Shown: piece after piece, positions 30,703-40,846 of the stretch | Numbering within the stretch: position 1 is the first letter of the stretch | How the letters are laid out: every line of letters starts with the position of its first letter | NCBI GenBank assembly: GCA_019359745.1 | Contig: JAHHGT010000001.1 | Location: forward strand, 248,001-312,000 | Length of the DNA stretch: 64,000 bases | Reading direction: 5' to 3' | DNA from: Aphanothece saxicola GSE-SYN-MK-01-06B | GTDB taxonomy: Bacteria > Cyanobacteriota > Cyanobacteriia > PCC-6307 > Cyanobiaceae | Program-made: the position numbers and the translations under genes | Notes under the pieces: model-generated | What the model was told of the DNA's origin: nothing | Database searches by the model: none | The model's input: the letters and a program-made list of their open reading frames with translations, nothing else

Positions 30703-33052
30703 ACGTCTCCAGCAGCATCTTCGAGAGATTCGGCAGGCCCGCCCCCTGGTGGTAGCGGTCCCGTTGCAAGTCGGTGCAGTGCTCCAGCAGGATCCGCTTC
30801 ACCCGGTCGGGATAGCCGATGAATTCGGTGCGCACCGACAGGAACGCGGCCAGCAGTCCGCTGATGTGGGGCGCCGCCATGCTGGTGCCGGAGAGGGCCA
30901 CATAGAGCTCATCGAGGCTCTTGCTTTTGTCCCGGCTGGGGCTGCGTTTGGGGTCGCTGCTGCTGCGGCACGACAGGATCTTCTCTCCCGGGCCCACCAC
31001 GTCGGGCTTGAGGCGGCCATCGGCGGTGGGGCCCCGCGAGGAGAAGTAGGACGTGCCGTAGCGGTGGGGCAGTGTGGGGTGCACCGATCCCACGGCAATC
31101 GCCTCATCCAGGTTGGCCGGATCGCCGATCGAGAGATCGAACGAGCGGGTGGCGCTGAAGCCGTCCACCACGATGTCGCCGCTGCCCTCGTTGCCCGCCG
31201 CCAGCACCACCAGCACCCCCTGGCGCACCAGCCGCAGCAGGGAGGCGCACAGCGGTGAATCGCCGCAGCCAAAGCTGGCCGGATCGAACGGTCCCCCCAG
31301 GCTCAGGTTCACCCCCTGGATCGCCAGGCGTCGTCCGTCCTGGTTCTGCTTCCAGATGTGGTCGATCGCCTTGATGATCCAGGCGTCGTAGCCGCCGCCG
31401 TTGTCGGCCAGCACCTTGTAGCTCACGATCCGGGCCCGGGGGGCCATGGCCAGCAGGTCGGGCCCGCCCTCGCCGCCCACCGTCAGCAGCCCGCCGGCGA
31501 TGATCCCCGCCACATGGGTGCCGTGGCCGTTGGCGTCGTTGCCGCTGCCTTTCTGCACCGGCCCCCGCGCCGTGCAGTCCCATTCGGCGGCGATCGTTCC
31601 GTCCGGGGCGAAGGTGTTGTTGTGGAAATGGGGATGATGCCGGTCGATGCCGGTGTCGAGCACCGCCCAGGTGATGCCCTGGCCGCAGGCGTTGTAGCCC
31701 AGTTGGGCGGTGCGGGCCTGCACCGTGTGGATCGAATCGAACATCAATGCCTTCTTGCGGCTGTTGCTGAACATCCGGTACACCGCCGGTGAGGTGGTGC
31801 CGTATTGCCGGCTCATGGCCCCCGCCAGCGTTTCCACTTCGGCGCGGGTCAGGTTCACCGCCACGTAGCGATCCAGCTGGTCCTCCAGGAACACCGTCTC
31901 GGCGGTGATCGGACCCTGCAGCACATTCGCCTGGATCCACCCCAGCACCGCTTCGCGCGCCTTCTGGAGCGAATCGCCCTCCTCGGGGTCCGCCGTGGAG
32001 CGATCTGCCAGTTCGATCAGCACCGGCACCCGGGCGGTGGCCTCCACATCCAGGGCATCGGCCAGGCTGCGGGCCACCGTCATCGGACTTACCGGCTGGA
32101 AGCGGGAGCGATCCAGTGCCGCGATCACCTTCTCCTGGGTCGACTGGCGCGACAGATAGCGGCTGGCGGAATGGGCCTTGCTGGGCGGCCACACCACCCC
32201 CTGGATCCGTTCATCGACGATCTTCGGCTTGCCGGCGGCGCTGTACTCGTCGGCCAGGCTCTGGTCGAGGCAAACGATGTCGCCGTCCTGGGCGATGTTC
32301 ACCCAGCGCTTCACACCGGCCGGGATCGGCAGCTTTTTGCCGTGCCACTTCTGCAGCACGTCGGTCACCTGGGGCAGCCCCAGCGGCGAGCCGATCGTGA
32401 CGTACAGATCCACCTCCAGGCTGGCGCCCAGCTCCATCAACGCCTGGTACGTGACCATGCTCCCCTGGCTGTGGCCGACCACCACGAAGGGGCCGCCGCC
32501 GGTGCTGACCCGTTCCTTCACCGTCTGCACCATCCGCTGGCGCTTGGTGGCGTTGAACAGGAAGTCGTTCACATCCGCCAGGAACGCCTGGGTGAACATC
32601 GCCGTCACCGGGCTCCACAGCCCCTTGGCCTCCATCGACAGCGTCGCCGGGCCCCCCATCGGCGCCCCCCGCTGGGCCGCCGTCTGGGCGGCCGCGTCCA
32701 GCTGGGCCGTCAGGGCGTCCACGAAGGCCTGCGACGCTTCCGGCGAATCGCTGTCCTGGATCGAGGCGGCCAGCAGCCCCTGGGCCTCCGGCTGCAGCGT
32801 GGCCCGGTCCTCGCCGAGGGCCCGGGTGGAGAGGCCCGCCGTCTCCGGGTAGCGCTCCCGGTCGACCCAGTAGGCCATGCGCGTGCGCTCCCCCTGGTCG
32901 GCGCCGAACAGGGCCCGGTCCCACTCCGAGCGCAGCACCCCCTCGGGCGGCATGTTGGAGATCCCGTGGCAGTAGATCACCGTGCGGGCCTGCCCCCGCG
33001 CGGCCGGGGTGCTGGCGCTGCCGGTGGCGGCGGCTTTCTTCGGAGCGGTCAT
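30701..33052 (-). CDS. Alpha/beta-hydrolase - subtilisin-like protease fusion
   Basis: A 783-residue two-enzyme protein with no signal peptide. Residues ~20-330 form an alpha/beta hydrolase (TVIYCHGISNMPPEGVL oxyanion region, VVVGHSQGSM nucleophile Ser195, VTIGSPLGLP) of the lipase/esterase kind. Residues ~455-770 form an S8 peptidase with an intact triad: Asp466 (AVLDTGIDRHHP), His510 (NGHGTHVAG) and Ser724 (SGTSMAAPH), plus the oxyanion Asn621 (AAGNEG). The linker (340-440) may be an inhibitory or pro-like region (LIELADRSTADPEEGD...). ATG 33052 is chosen since the upstream open frame is unlike protein. The combination is unfamiliar to me. Presumably cytosolic. Confidence 0.9.
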   Translation of the reverse strand: MTAPKKAAATGSASTPAARGQARTVIYCHGISNMPPEGVLRSEWDRALFGADQGERTRMAYWVDRERYPETAGLSTRALGEDRATLQPEAQGLLAASIQDSDSPEASQAFVDALTAQLDAAAQTAAQRGAPMGGPATLSMEAKGLWSPVTAMFTQAFLADVNDFLFNATKRQRMVQTVKERVSTGGGPFVVVGHSQGSMVTYQALMELGASLEVDLYVTIGSPLGLPQVTDVLQKWHGKKLPIPAGVKRWVNIAQDGDIVCLDQSLADEYSAAGKPKIVDERIQGVVWPPSKAHSASRYLSRQSTQEKVIAALDRSRFQPVSPMTVARSLADALDVEATARVPVLIELADRSTADPEEGDSLQKAREAVLGWIQANVLQGPITAETVFLEDQLDRYVAVNLTRAEVETLAGAMSRQYGTTSPAVYRMFSNSRKKALMFDSIHTVQARTAQLGYNACGQGITWAVLDTGIDRHHPHFHNNTFAPDGTIAAEWDCTARGPVQKGSGNDANGHGTHVAGIIAGGLLTVGGEGGPDLLAMAPRARIVSYKVLADNGGGYDAWIIKAIDHIWKQNQDGRRLAIQGVNLSLGGPFDPASFGCGDSPLCASLLRLVRQGVLVVLAAGNEGSGDIVVDGFSATRSFDLSIGDPANLDEAIAVGSVHPTLPHRYGTSYFSSRGPTADGRLKPDVVGPGEKILSCRSSSDPKRSPSRDKSKSLDELYVALSGTSMAAPHISGLLAAFLSVRTEFIGYPDRVKRILLEHCTDLQRDRYHQGAGLPNLSKMLLET

Positions 33053-33156
33053 GGTGGCGCGGAGAAGAAGGGAACCGCCCTCCGCCCTAGCCAGCCCGGA
33101 CGCCGCCGGACCACAGCGCGGCACTGGTGTCATCGTTCTTGAGGCCGCCCCCGCCC

Positions 33157-33879
33157 ATGACCCTGCTCCTCACCGTTCTGGCCCTGGTCCTGCTGCTGGA
33201 TGTGGTGGTGCTGGTGGTGCTGTTGCCCTCGCTGCTGATCCGCCTGCTGCTGGTGCCCCTCTGTCCCGACGTGGTCTGGTGCGGTCCGGGCCGGCAGAAG
33301 ACGCTGGCCCTCACGATCGATGACGGCCCCAGCCCCGGATCGGAGGCCCTGCTGGCCCTGTTGCGGGAGCTCGAGGTGCCGGCCACCTTCTTCCTGATCG
33401 GCTCCCATCTGGAGCGCGACCCCCGTTTCCCCCGCCGCGCCCTGCAGCAGGGCCACGACCTCGGCAACCACCTCTGGAGTGACGCGTCCGCCGCCGCCTT
33501 TCCGCCCGAGGTGTTCCAGCAGCTGCTGACCGACACCGAACGGGTGATCGCCCGGGCCGCTGCCCCCGCCAAACTGCGCTGGCGCTGGTTTCGCCCCGGG
33601 CGGGGCTGGTTTCACCGGGCCATGCTCGATGCCCTTGCGGCCCGGCGCTACCGGCTGGTGCTGGGTTCGATCTTCCCCTGGGACACCCTGCGGCCGCCCC
33701 TCTGGTTCGTGCGCCTGTTCGTACGCCTCAATGCCCACCCCGGCGGCATCCTCGTGCTGCACGACACCCCGGACCTGAGCGGCCGCACCCTGCACGCTCT
33801 GCGCTGCGTCATTCCCGACCTGCGCCGCCGCGGCTACCGCTTCGTGCCCCTGGCGGAGTTGCTGGATCCTTCCACCTGA
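33157..33879 (+). CDS. Polysaccharide deacetylase (NodB) family, membrane-anchored
   Basis: A 240-residue protein: an N-terminal membrane segment ([21 protein letters not shown]), then a NodB domain. Motif 1 is [13 protein letters not shown] (Asp-Asp). Motif 2, normally GNHTWSH, reads [11 protein letters not shown], so the second zinc His is Asp. Motif 3 is [10 protein letters not shown], then [10 protein letters not shown] and [15 protein letters not shown]. Family enzymes remove acetyl groups from peptidoglycan or other amino sugars outside the membrane; the altered zinc ligand makes activity uncertain. ATG 33157 is preferred to the GTG at 33127. Confidence 0.88.
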   Translation: MTLLLTVLALVLLLDVVVLVVLLPSLLIRLLLVPLCPDVVWCGPGRQKTLALTIDDGPSPGSEALLALLRELEVPATFFLIGSHLERDPRFPRRALQQGHDLGNHLWSDASAAAFPPEVFQQLLTDTERVIARAAAPAKLRWRWFRPGRGWFHRAMLDALAARRYRLVLGSIFPWDTLRPPLWFVRLFVRLNAHPGGILVLHDTPDLSGRTLHALRCVIPDLRRRGYRFVPLAELLDPST

Positions 33880-33916
33880 GTGGGGCTTACGATCCGGGCC
33901 GTCCGCCCCCCGGGGA

Positions 33917-34945
33917 ATGCGCTTCAGCAGCCTGCTCACCCGGATCGGCGCCGTGCAGGACGGCAGCCCGCGGCACCTGGCAGGGGATCCGGAGATCACC
34001 GGCGCCGAAGCGCTGGATCGGGCCGGCCCCGGCCAGCTGGCCTTCCTCGAACCCGGCAACGCCCTGGCGGCCGCCCTCTCCGCCAGCGGTGCCGCCGCCC
34101 TGCTGCTGCCCCTCGACGAGGAGCTGCAGCAGCTGGCCAGCGAGCGCGGCCTGGCCTGGGTGGCGCTCGCCAATCCCCGGCTCGGCTTTGCCGAGGCCCT
34201 CGCCGCCCTGCATCCGCCCACCCCGAAGCCCCCGGGCATCCACCCCAGCGCCGTGGTCGATCCGAGCGCGGCTGTGGCCGCCGATGCGCATGTGGGGGCC
34301 CATGGGGTGATCGGAGCCGGCAGCGTCGTGGCCGCAGGCTGCGTGCTCCATCCCGGCGTTGTCCTCTATGAAGATGTCCAGCTCGGCGAGGGCTGCGAGA
34401 TCCACGCCAACGCGGTGCTCCATCCCGGCAGCCGCCTGGGGGCGGGGTGCGTGGTGCAGTCCCAGGCGGTGATCGGCGCCGAGGGCTTCGGTTTCGTTCC
34501 CACCGCTACGGGGTGGGTGAAGATGCCCCAGACCGGCCGGGTGGTGCTCGAAGACGGGGTCGAGGTGGGCTGTGGTTCCACGATCGATCGCCCCTCCGTC
34601 GGCGAGACCCGCATCGGTTCCGGCACCAAGATCGACAACCTGGTGCACGTCGGCCATGGCGTGGTGACGGGCAAGGGCTGTGCCCTGGCCGCCCAGGTGG
34701 GCATCGCCGGCGGCGCCGTGCTCGGCAACGGTGTGATCCTCGCCGGCCAGGTGGGCGTCGCCAACCGGGCCGTGATCGGCGATCGGGCCATCGCCTCCTC
34801 CAAGTCCGGCATCCACGGCGAGATCGCCGCCGGCGAGGTGGTCAGCGGCTACCCCGCCATCCCCAACCGGCTCTGGCTGCGCTGCTCCGCCGTCTTCAAC
34901 AAGCTGCCCGAGATGGCCCGCACCCTGCGGCAGCTGCAGAAGTAG
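33917..34945 (+). CDS. lpxD: LpxD, UDP-3-O-acyl-glucosamine N-acyltransferase
   Basis: A 342-residue lipid A biosynthesis enzyme that transfers a second 3-hydroxyacyl chain to UDP-glucosamine at the cytosolic membrane face. The N-terminal uridine-binding domain ([22 protein letters not shown]) is followed from about residue 105 by left-handed beta-helix hexapeptide repeats ([20 protein letters not shown]...). The catalytic His lies in [12 protein letters not shown], and [12 protein letters not shown] closes the helix. Its presence shows that the cell makes a lipid A-type outer membrane, as expected for picocyanobacteria. leuB follows within 30 bp. Confidence 0.95.
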   Translation: MRFSSLLTRIGAVQDGSPRHLAGDPEITGAEALDRAGPGQLAFLEPGNALAAALSASGAAALLLPLDEELQQLASERGLAWVALANPRLGFAEALAALHPPTPKPPGIHPSAVVDPSAAVAADAHVGAHGVIGAGSVVAAGCVLHPGVVLYEDVQLGEGCEIHANAVLHPGSRLGAGCVVQSQAVIGAEGFGFVPTATGWVKMPQTGRVVLEDGVEVGCGSTIDRPSVGETRIGSGTKIDNLVHVGHGVVTGKGCALAAQVGIAGGAVLGNGVILAGQVGVANRAVIGDRAIASSKSGIHGEIAAGEVVSGYPAIPNRLWLRCSAVFNKLPEMARTLRQLQK

Positions 34946-34973
34946 CCTCGCCTGCTGCCCGGGCCCCTTTGCA

Positions 34974-36056
<1,083 letters not shown>

Positions 36057-36136
36057 ACGCCCCCGTCAGGTAACGCCCGTTGGGGGTGCGGACCGGCGAC
36101 CTGCCAAACTCACACCCTCTGAACCCCCCTGCGTCG

Positions 36137-37039
36137 ATGTCGAAGCGTCACCCGGTCGTGGCAGTCACCGGTTCCTCGGGAGCAGGAACCAGCACCGTCA
36201 AACGGGCCTTCGAGCACATCTTCTCCCGCGAGGGCATCATCCCGGCGGTGGTGGAAGGCGACAGCTTCCACCGCTTCGAGCGCGGCCCGATGAAGCAGGC
36301 CATGGCCGAAGCGCAGGCCCGCGGCGAGAACTTCTCCCACTTCGGCCCCGAGGCCAACATCTTCGACAAGCTCGAAGAGCTGTTCCGCACCTACAGCGAA
36401 ACCGGCAGCGGCGACCGCCGCTACTACCTCCACTCGGTGGAGGAGGCGGCCGAGCACAACGCCCGCCTGGGCACCAACCTGGAGCCCGGCCAGTTCACCC
36501 CCTGGGAGCCAATCCCCTCCGACACCCAGCTTCTCTTCTATGAAGGTCTCCACGGTGGCGTGGTGGGCGATGGCTACGACGTGGCCTCGATGGTGGATCT
36601 GCTGATCGGCGTGGTGCCGATCGCCAACCTGGAGTGGATCCAGAAGATCTCCCGCGACAACGCCGAGCGCGGCTACTCGGCCGAAGCGATCGTCGACACG
36701 ATCCTGCGCCGCATGCCGGACTACATCAACCACATCTGCCCCCAGTTCAGCCTCACCGACATCAACTTCCAGCGGGTGCCCACGGTGGACACCTCCAACC
36801 CGTTCATCTGCCGCAACATCCCCACCCCTGACGAGAGCTTCGTCATCATTCACTTCCGCAAGGGCGCCCGGGAGAAGTGGGGCATCGACTTCTCCTACCT
36901 GCTGCGCATGATCAACGGCTCCTTCATGTCGAGCCCCACCAGCATCGTGGTGAACGGCGGCAAGATGGGCTTCGCGATGGAGATCATCCTCACTCCGATC
37001 ATCCACAAGATGATCGAGGAGCAGAAGAAACTCAGCTGA
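36137..37039 (+). CDS. prk: Phosphoribulokinase, proteobacterial type
   Basis: A 300-residue enzyme phosphorylating ribulose 5-phosphate for Rubisco in the Calvin cycle (cytosol). P-loop GSSGAGTSTVKRAF at the N terminus, then VEGDSFHRFERGPMKQAM, LLFYEGLHGG and IPTPDESFVIIHFRKG. The sequence is of the short proteobacterial (class I) form. The P-loop lacks the Cys (GCGKST) and its partner that redox-regulate the plant/beta-cyanobacterial class; the only Cys are in NHICPQ and FICRN. The ATG at 36137 is the family start. Confidence 0.95.
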   Translation: MSKRHPVVAVTGSSGAGTSTVKRAFEHIFSREGIIPAVVEGDSFHRFERGPMKQAMAEAQARGENFSHFGPEANIFDKLEELFRTYSETGSGDRRYYLHSVEEAAEHNARLGTNLEPGQFTPWEPIPSDTQLLFYEGLHGGVVGDGYDVASMVDLLIGVVPIANLEWIQKISRDNAERGYSAEAIVDTILRRMPDYINHICPQFSLTDINFQRVPTVDTSNPFICRNIPTPDESFVIIHFRKGAREKWGIDFSYLLRMINGSFMSSPTSIVVNGGKMGFAMEIILTPIIHKMIEEQKKLS

Positions 37040-37059
37040 AGATCAGCCTCTTGATCTTC
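37038..37059 (+). terminator. Hairpin overlapping the prk stop codon
   Basis: GAAGATCA (37038-37045), loop GCCTCT, TGATCTTC (37052-37059): a perfect 8-bp stem, followed by CTTTCGG. A second weaker repeat TTTCGG...CCGAAA follows. The T run is short, so this may be a weak terminator, attenuator or 3'-end stabiliser between prk and the next gene. Confidence 0.4.
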
Positions 37060-37091
37060 CTTTCGGCCCTAAGATCGCCCGAAAGGAACCG

Positions 37092-37454
37092 GTGAATCCC
37101 ATCACCGCCCAGCCCCCCACCATCACCTCGTCCGGATCCGGGAGTCCCTCCTTCCAGATCCGCGGCGGCGAGTCCTCGGCGTCACCGGCCCAAGGCTCCC
37201 TGCGCCTCGATCGCATCAACAGCGCCGAGCTGCTGCGCCACGGGCGCCGCGTCTATTTCCGTTTTCTGGAATCCTGCCCCACCGCTCCTGAGCCGTTGGG
37301 CGTGGTGCTGCTCGGCGCCGGCCCCCAGGGACGGGTGGTGTTTGAGGCGCCGATCCTGCTCCCGGACGAGCAGTTCGTGCCGATGGATCTGCTGCGTCCC
37401 CGCTCGGCCCGGGGCCGCAGCGCCCGCGGGGGAGTCAGCCGCCCGCTCCCATGA
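37092..37454 (+). CDS. Small hypothetical protein upstream of prepilin peptidase
   Basis: A 120-residue protein starting at GTG 37092 with a strong Shine-Dalgarno (AAGGA). The N-terminal 35 residues are Ser/Pro-rich and disordered. The core LRLDRINSAELLRHGRRVYF, PLGVVLLGAG and RVVFEAPILLPDEQFVPMD looks folded. The C terminus is Arg-rich. No family is recognised. The last codons overlap the start of the prepilin peptidase, so coupled expression is likely. Confidence 0.65.
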   Translation: MNPITAQPPTITSSGSGSPSFQIRGGESSASPAQGSLRLDRINSAELLRHGRRVYFRFLESCPTAPEPLGVVLLGAGPQGRVVFEAPILLPDEQFVPMDLLRPRSARGRSARGGVSRPLP

Positions 37455-38302
37455 CCCCAGTCCCCCTCCTGTCGCCGGCATTGCCGCTGTCCCTGCTGGC
37501 CCCGTTCGTGGCCTTGGCCGGTGCCTGCATCGGCAGCTTCCTGAACGTGGTGGTGTGGCGGTTGCCGCGCGAGGAGTCGCTGGTCTTCCCCGGCAGCCAT
37601 TGCCCCCGCTGTGGCGCCTCGCTGGCCTGGTTCGAGAACCTGCCCCTGCTCAGCTGGCTGCTGCTGCGCGGCCGCTGCCGCCACTGCCACGCCGCCATCG
37701 CCGTCCGCTACCCCCTGGTGGAGCTGCTCACCGCCGGCCTCTGGGTGGCGATGCTCTTCGCCCGCCCCGCCGCCATGGGGCCCGATCCCAGCCCCTGGCT
37801 GCTGCTGGTGGCCGGTTGGCTGCTGGCCAGCTGGCTGCTGCCCCTGGCCCTGATCGACCTCGACAGCCTCTGGCTGCCGGAACCCCTCTGCCGCTGGGGG
37901 GTGCTGCTCGGCCTGGCGGTCACCGCCGCCGTCGGCTTCCAGCAGGGGGCCGAGGTCGGCCGGATCCTGCTGTTCTCCCACCTGCTGGCCGTGGCCGCCG
38001 GCCTGCTGGGCTTCGAGGCCCTCAGCGCCCTGGCCGAGAAGGCGATGGGCCGTCCGGCCCTGGGGCTGGGGGACGCCAAGCTGGCCGCCCTGATGGGGGC
38101 CTGGCTCGGACCGCTGGGTCTGGGTCTGGCCGTCAGCCTGTCCGTTCTCGGTGGCGCCCTGATCGGCGGGCTGGCCCGGCTCACCGGCCGGCTCGGCCGC
38201 CAGCAGCCCTTCCCCTTCGGACCCTTTCTCGCCGCCGCTGCCCTGGCCGTCTGGATCGGTGGCCACGCCCCCTGGCTGCGCCTGTGGGGCCTGGGTCTTT
38301 AA
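37451..38302 (+). CDS. pilD: Prepilin peptidase / N-methyltransferase
   Basis: A 283-residue polytopic inner-membrane enzyme that cleaves class III leaders of type IV pilins and methylates the new N terminus. Seen: GACIGSFLNVVVWRLPRE, the cytosolic zinc-type CPRCG...CRHC motif of the methyltransferase part, LALIDLDSLWLPEPL with the first catalytic Asp, and GLGDAKLAALMGAWLG with the second. It should process the pilin-like protein at 6333-6827. About eight membrane helices are evident. Confidence 0.95.
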   Translation: MTPVPLLSPALPLSLLAPFVALAGACIGSFLNVVVWRLPREESLVFPGSHCPRCGASLAWFENLPLLSWLLLRGRCRHCHAAIAVRYPLVELLTAGLWVAMLFARPAAMGPDPSPWLLLVAGWLLASWLLPLALIDLDSLWLPEPLCRWGVLLGLAVTAAVGFQQGAEVGRILLFSHLLAVAAGLLGFEALSALAEKAMGRPALGLGDAKLAALMGAWLGPLGLGLAVSLSVLGGALIGGLARLTGRLGRQQPFPFGPFLAAAALAVWIGGHAPWLRLWGLGL

Positions 38303-38338
38303 TGACTGGTCAGCCGTCACCCTTGCTTCCGTCGCCCC

Positions 38339-39229
38339 ATGTCCCTGTTCGACTGGTTCGCCGATCGCCGCAAGAACGCCCCGGCCGTGCGGGCCAGCAA
38401 GGGGCCTGAAGCCGACGAGGGGGATGGCCTCTGGAGCAAGTGCGCCGAATGCGGCCTGGTGGTCTACCGCAAGGATCTGATCGCCAATGCCAGCGTCTGC
38501 AAGGGCTGCGGCCACCATCACCGCATCGACAGCAGTGAACGCATCCGCCTGATCGCCGATGAGGCCAGCTTCGAGCCGATCGATGCCGATCTGGCCCCCA
38601 CCGATCCCCTCGCCTTCAAGGACCGCCGCAGCTATGCCGACCGGCTGCGGGACACCCAGCGGGCCACGGGCCTGCGGGATGCCGTGGTCACCGGCCTCTG
38701 CCGCCTGGAGGGCATGCCCCTGGCCCTGGGGGTGATGGACTTCCGTTTCATGGGCGGCTCGATGGGCTCGGTGGTGGGCGAGAAGCTCACCCGGCTGATC
38801 GAGCTGGCTACCGCCCGCCGCTACCCGTTGCTGATCGTCTGCGCTTCCGGCGGCGCCCGCATGCAGGAGGGGATGTTGAGCCTGATGCAGATGGCCAAGG
38901 TGTCCGGGGCCCTGCAGCGGCACCGCAGCGCCGAGCTGCTCTACCTGCCCCTGCTCACCCATCCCACCACCGGCGGGGTCACCGCCAGCTTCGCCATGCT
39001 CGGCGATCTGATCCTGGCCGAGCCCAAGGCGATGATCGCCTTCGCCGGCCGGCGGGTGATCGAGCAGACCCTGGGCGAGAAGCTGCCCGATGGCTTCCAG
39101 ACCGCCGAGTACCTCCAGGACCACGGCTTCGTGGACACGATCGTGCCCCGGCCCGAACTGCGCGGCACCCTGGCCACCCTGCTGCGCCTGCACGGCAGCG
39201 TGCGCACACCGCTGTCGGTCGCACCGTGA
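38339..39229 (+). CDS. accD: Acetyl-CoA carboxylase carboxyltransferase beta subunit
   Basis: A 296-residue subunit of the fatty-acid-synthesis carboxyltransferase. The N-terminal zinc ribbon is CAEC-x15-CKGC ([30 protein letters not shown]). The crotonase-fold region has [50 protein letters not shown] and [17 protein letters not shown]. Length is normal. Its stop overlaps the next start (GTGA). The alpha subunit is not in this window. Confidence 0.97.
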   Translation: MSLFDWFADRRKNAPAVRASKGPEADEGDGLWSKCAECGLVVYRKDLIANASVCKGCGHHHRIDSSERIRLIADEASFEPIDADLAPTDPLAFKDRRSYADRLRDTQRATGLRDAVVTGLCRLEGMPLALGVMDFRFMGGSMGSVVGEKLTRLIELATARRYPLLIVCASGGARMQEGMLSLMQMAKVSGALQRHRSAELLYLPLLTHPTTGGVTASFAMLGDLILAEPKAMIAFAGRRVIEQTLGEKLPDGFQTAEYLQDHGFVDTIVPRPELRGTLATLLRLHGSVRTPLSVAP

Positions 39230-39672
39230 GGGGCGCTCTGAATCGCACCATGAGACGCGCTGTGGGCCGGCTGCTGGTTGCCCTGCTGGTGCTCGGCCTC
39301 TGGCTGGCCGCTCCCACCGCCGCCTGGGCCGGTCCGGTCGACTGGCAGGAGGTGGAAGCGGGCCCCGAGGGCAGGCAGTGGTGGGATTCCGGCAGCCTCC
39401 GCTTCGATCGCGAGGGGCGCCTCACGGTGCTCAGCCGCTTCCAGCCCGCCGCCGCCGAGGACGCGGCCGACGAGGCCCGCCCCCCCGTCGGCCAGCTCTA
39501 CGTGATGCAGCTCGATTGCGACGAGGAGCTCTACCGCGACACGGCTGTCAACGGCCTGCCCCGCTGGGGCGCCACCTGGCAACCCGCCGCCGGTGAGACC
39601 CTCACGATCCGGGTGCTGCACGCCGCCTGCGCGGCCGCCCGCCTGAGCCAGGAGAGCGATGCGACGGCCTGA
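39226..39672 (+). CDS. Small secreted protein
   Basis: A 148-residue protein: signal peptide ([20 protein letters not shown] ending AWA), then a beta-rich domain ([46 protein letters not shown]) with a possible Cys pair (QLDCDEE, HAACAAA). ATG 39250 may be the true start; GTG 39226 overlaps accD. It is linked by overlap to accD and to the oxidoreductase. It may modify or bind something at the cell surface; the family is unknown, though short WxxV/Cys proteins of this type are widespread in picocyanobacteria. Confidence 0.65.
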   Translation: MRGALNRTMRRAVGRLLVALLVLGLWLAAPTAAWAGPVDWQEVEAGPEGRQWWDSGSLRFDREGRLTVLSRFQPAAAEDAADEARPPVGQLYVMQLDCDEELYRDTAVNGLPRWGATWQPAAGETLTIRVLHAACAAARLSQESDATA

Positions 39673-40741
39673 GGCCCCCCTGCAGGTTGCCGTCGCCGGC
39701 CTCGGCTTCGGTGAGAAGGTGATCCTGCCGGCCCTGCGCGACTGCCCGGGCACCGAACCTGTCGCCCTCTGGCATCCCCGCCCCGAGCGGGCCGCCGCCG
39801 CCGGCCAGGCGGCGGAGCTGCCCGCCTTCGACGACTTCGCCGCCCTGCTGGCCGATCCGGCCGTGGAGGCGGTGGTGATCGCCACGCCCCCCGAGCCCCG
39901 CTTCGCCCTGGCCAGGGCGGCCCTGGAGGCCGGCAAGCACCTGCTGCTGGAAAAGCCGGTGGCGCTGAACGCCGAGCAGGTGGAGGAGCTGCAGCGCCTC
40001 GCCATCGAACGGGGCCTGGTGGTGGCGGTCGACTTCGAATACCGGGCCGTGCCCCATGTCCAGCAGCTGGCGGCCCTGGTTGCCCAGGGGGTGCTGGGGG
40101 ATCCGTGGCTGGTCAAGTTCGACTGGCTGATGAGCAGCCGCGCCGATCCCCGCCGCCCCCACACCTGGTATTCCCTGGCGGCGGCCGGCGGCGGCGTGCT
40201 CGGTGCCCTCGGCACCCACGCCTTTGACACCCTGCACTGGCTGATCGGCCCCAGCCGCAGCCTCAGCGCCCGGCTGAGCACCGCCATCGGCGAGCGGCCC
40301 ATCCCCGGCTCCGGCGCCATGGGGCTGGTGGATGCCGAGGACAGCGCCCTGATCCAGCTTGACCTCGGCGACCACCGCGGCCGGGCCGTCCCCGCCCAGC
40401 TGACCCTCTCCTCCGTGGCCCGAGCGGGACGGGGCTTCTGGATCGAGCTCTACGGCAGCGAGGCCACCCTGGTGCTGGGGTCCAGCAACCAGGCCGACTA
40501 CGTGCACGGCATGCAGTTGTGGATGGCGCGGCCGGGTGAGGCCCTGCGGCCCGTTCCAGCCGACCCGGCCCTGGCCTATGGCCGCACCTGGGAGGACGGC
40601 CGCATCGCCCCGGTGCGGCGATTGCTGGGCTGGTGGTCGCAGGCGGTGCGGGAGCGCCGGCCGATGGTGCCCGGACTGGCCGAGGCCGTGACCAGCCAGC
40701 GCTGCTGCGACTGGGCCCGCCTGGGAACTGGAGGCCCGTAG
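39659..40741 (+). CDS. Gfo/Idh/MocA-family oxidoreductase
   Basis: A 360-residue NAD(P)-dependent dehydrogenase. N-terminal Rossmann domain: VAVAGLGFGEKVILPAL, EAVVIATPPEPRFAL and the family signature LLLEKPVALNAEQ. The C-terminal alpha/beta domain has GGGVLGALGTHAFDTLHWL with the catalytic-type His. The substrate is unknown (sugar or inositol-like compounds, or biliverdin-like, in this family). It overlaps the previous gene by 14 bp, and fba follows 105 bp downstream. Confidence 0.92.
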   Translation: MRRPEAPLQVAVAGLGFGEKVILPALRDCPGTEPVALWHPRPERAAAAGQAAELPAFDDFAALLADPAVEAVVIATPPEPRFALARAALEAGKHLLLEKPVALNAEQVEELQRLAIERGLVVAVDFEYRAVPHVQQLAALVAQGVLGDPWLVKFDWLMSSRADPRRPHTWYSLAAAGGGVLGALGTHAFDTLHWLIGPSRSLSARLSTAIGERPIPGSGAMGLVDAEDSALIQLDLGDHRGRAVPAQLTLSSVARAGRGFWIELYGSEATLVLGSSNQADYVHGMQLWMARPGEALRPVPADPALAYGRTWEDGRIAPVRRLLGWWSQAVRERRPMVPGLAEAVTSQRCCDWARLGTGGP

Positions 40742-40846
40742 GGCATCCCCTAGACTCCCCGTCAGACCCGGCGGGACGACCCCGCCAGCCGTCCTCCGAC
40801 CACGGTTCTCCCCAACCGTACCCACCCAAAAACCGCGAGATTTCCC

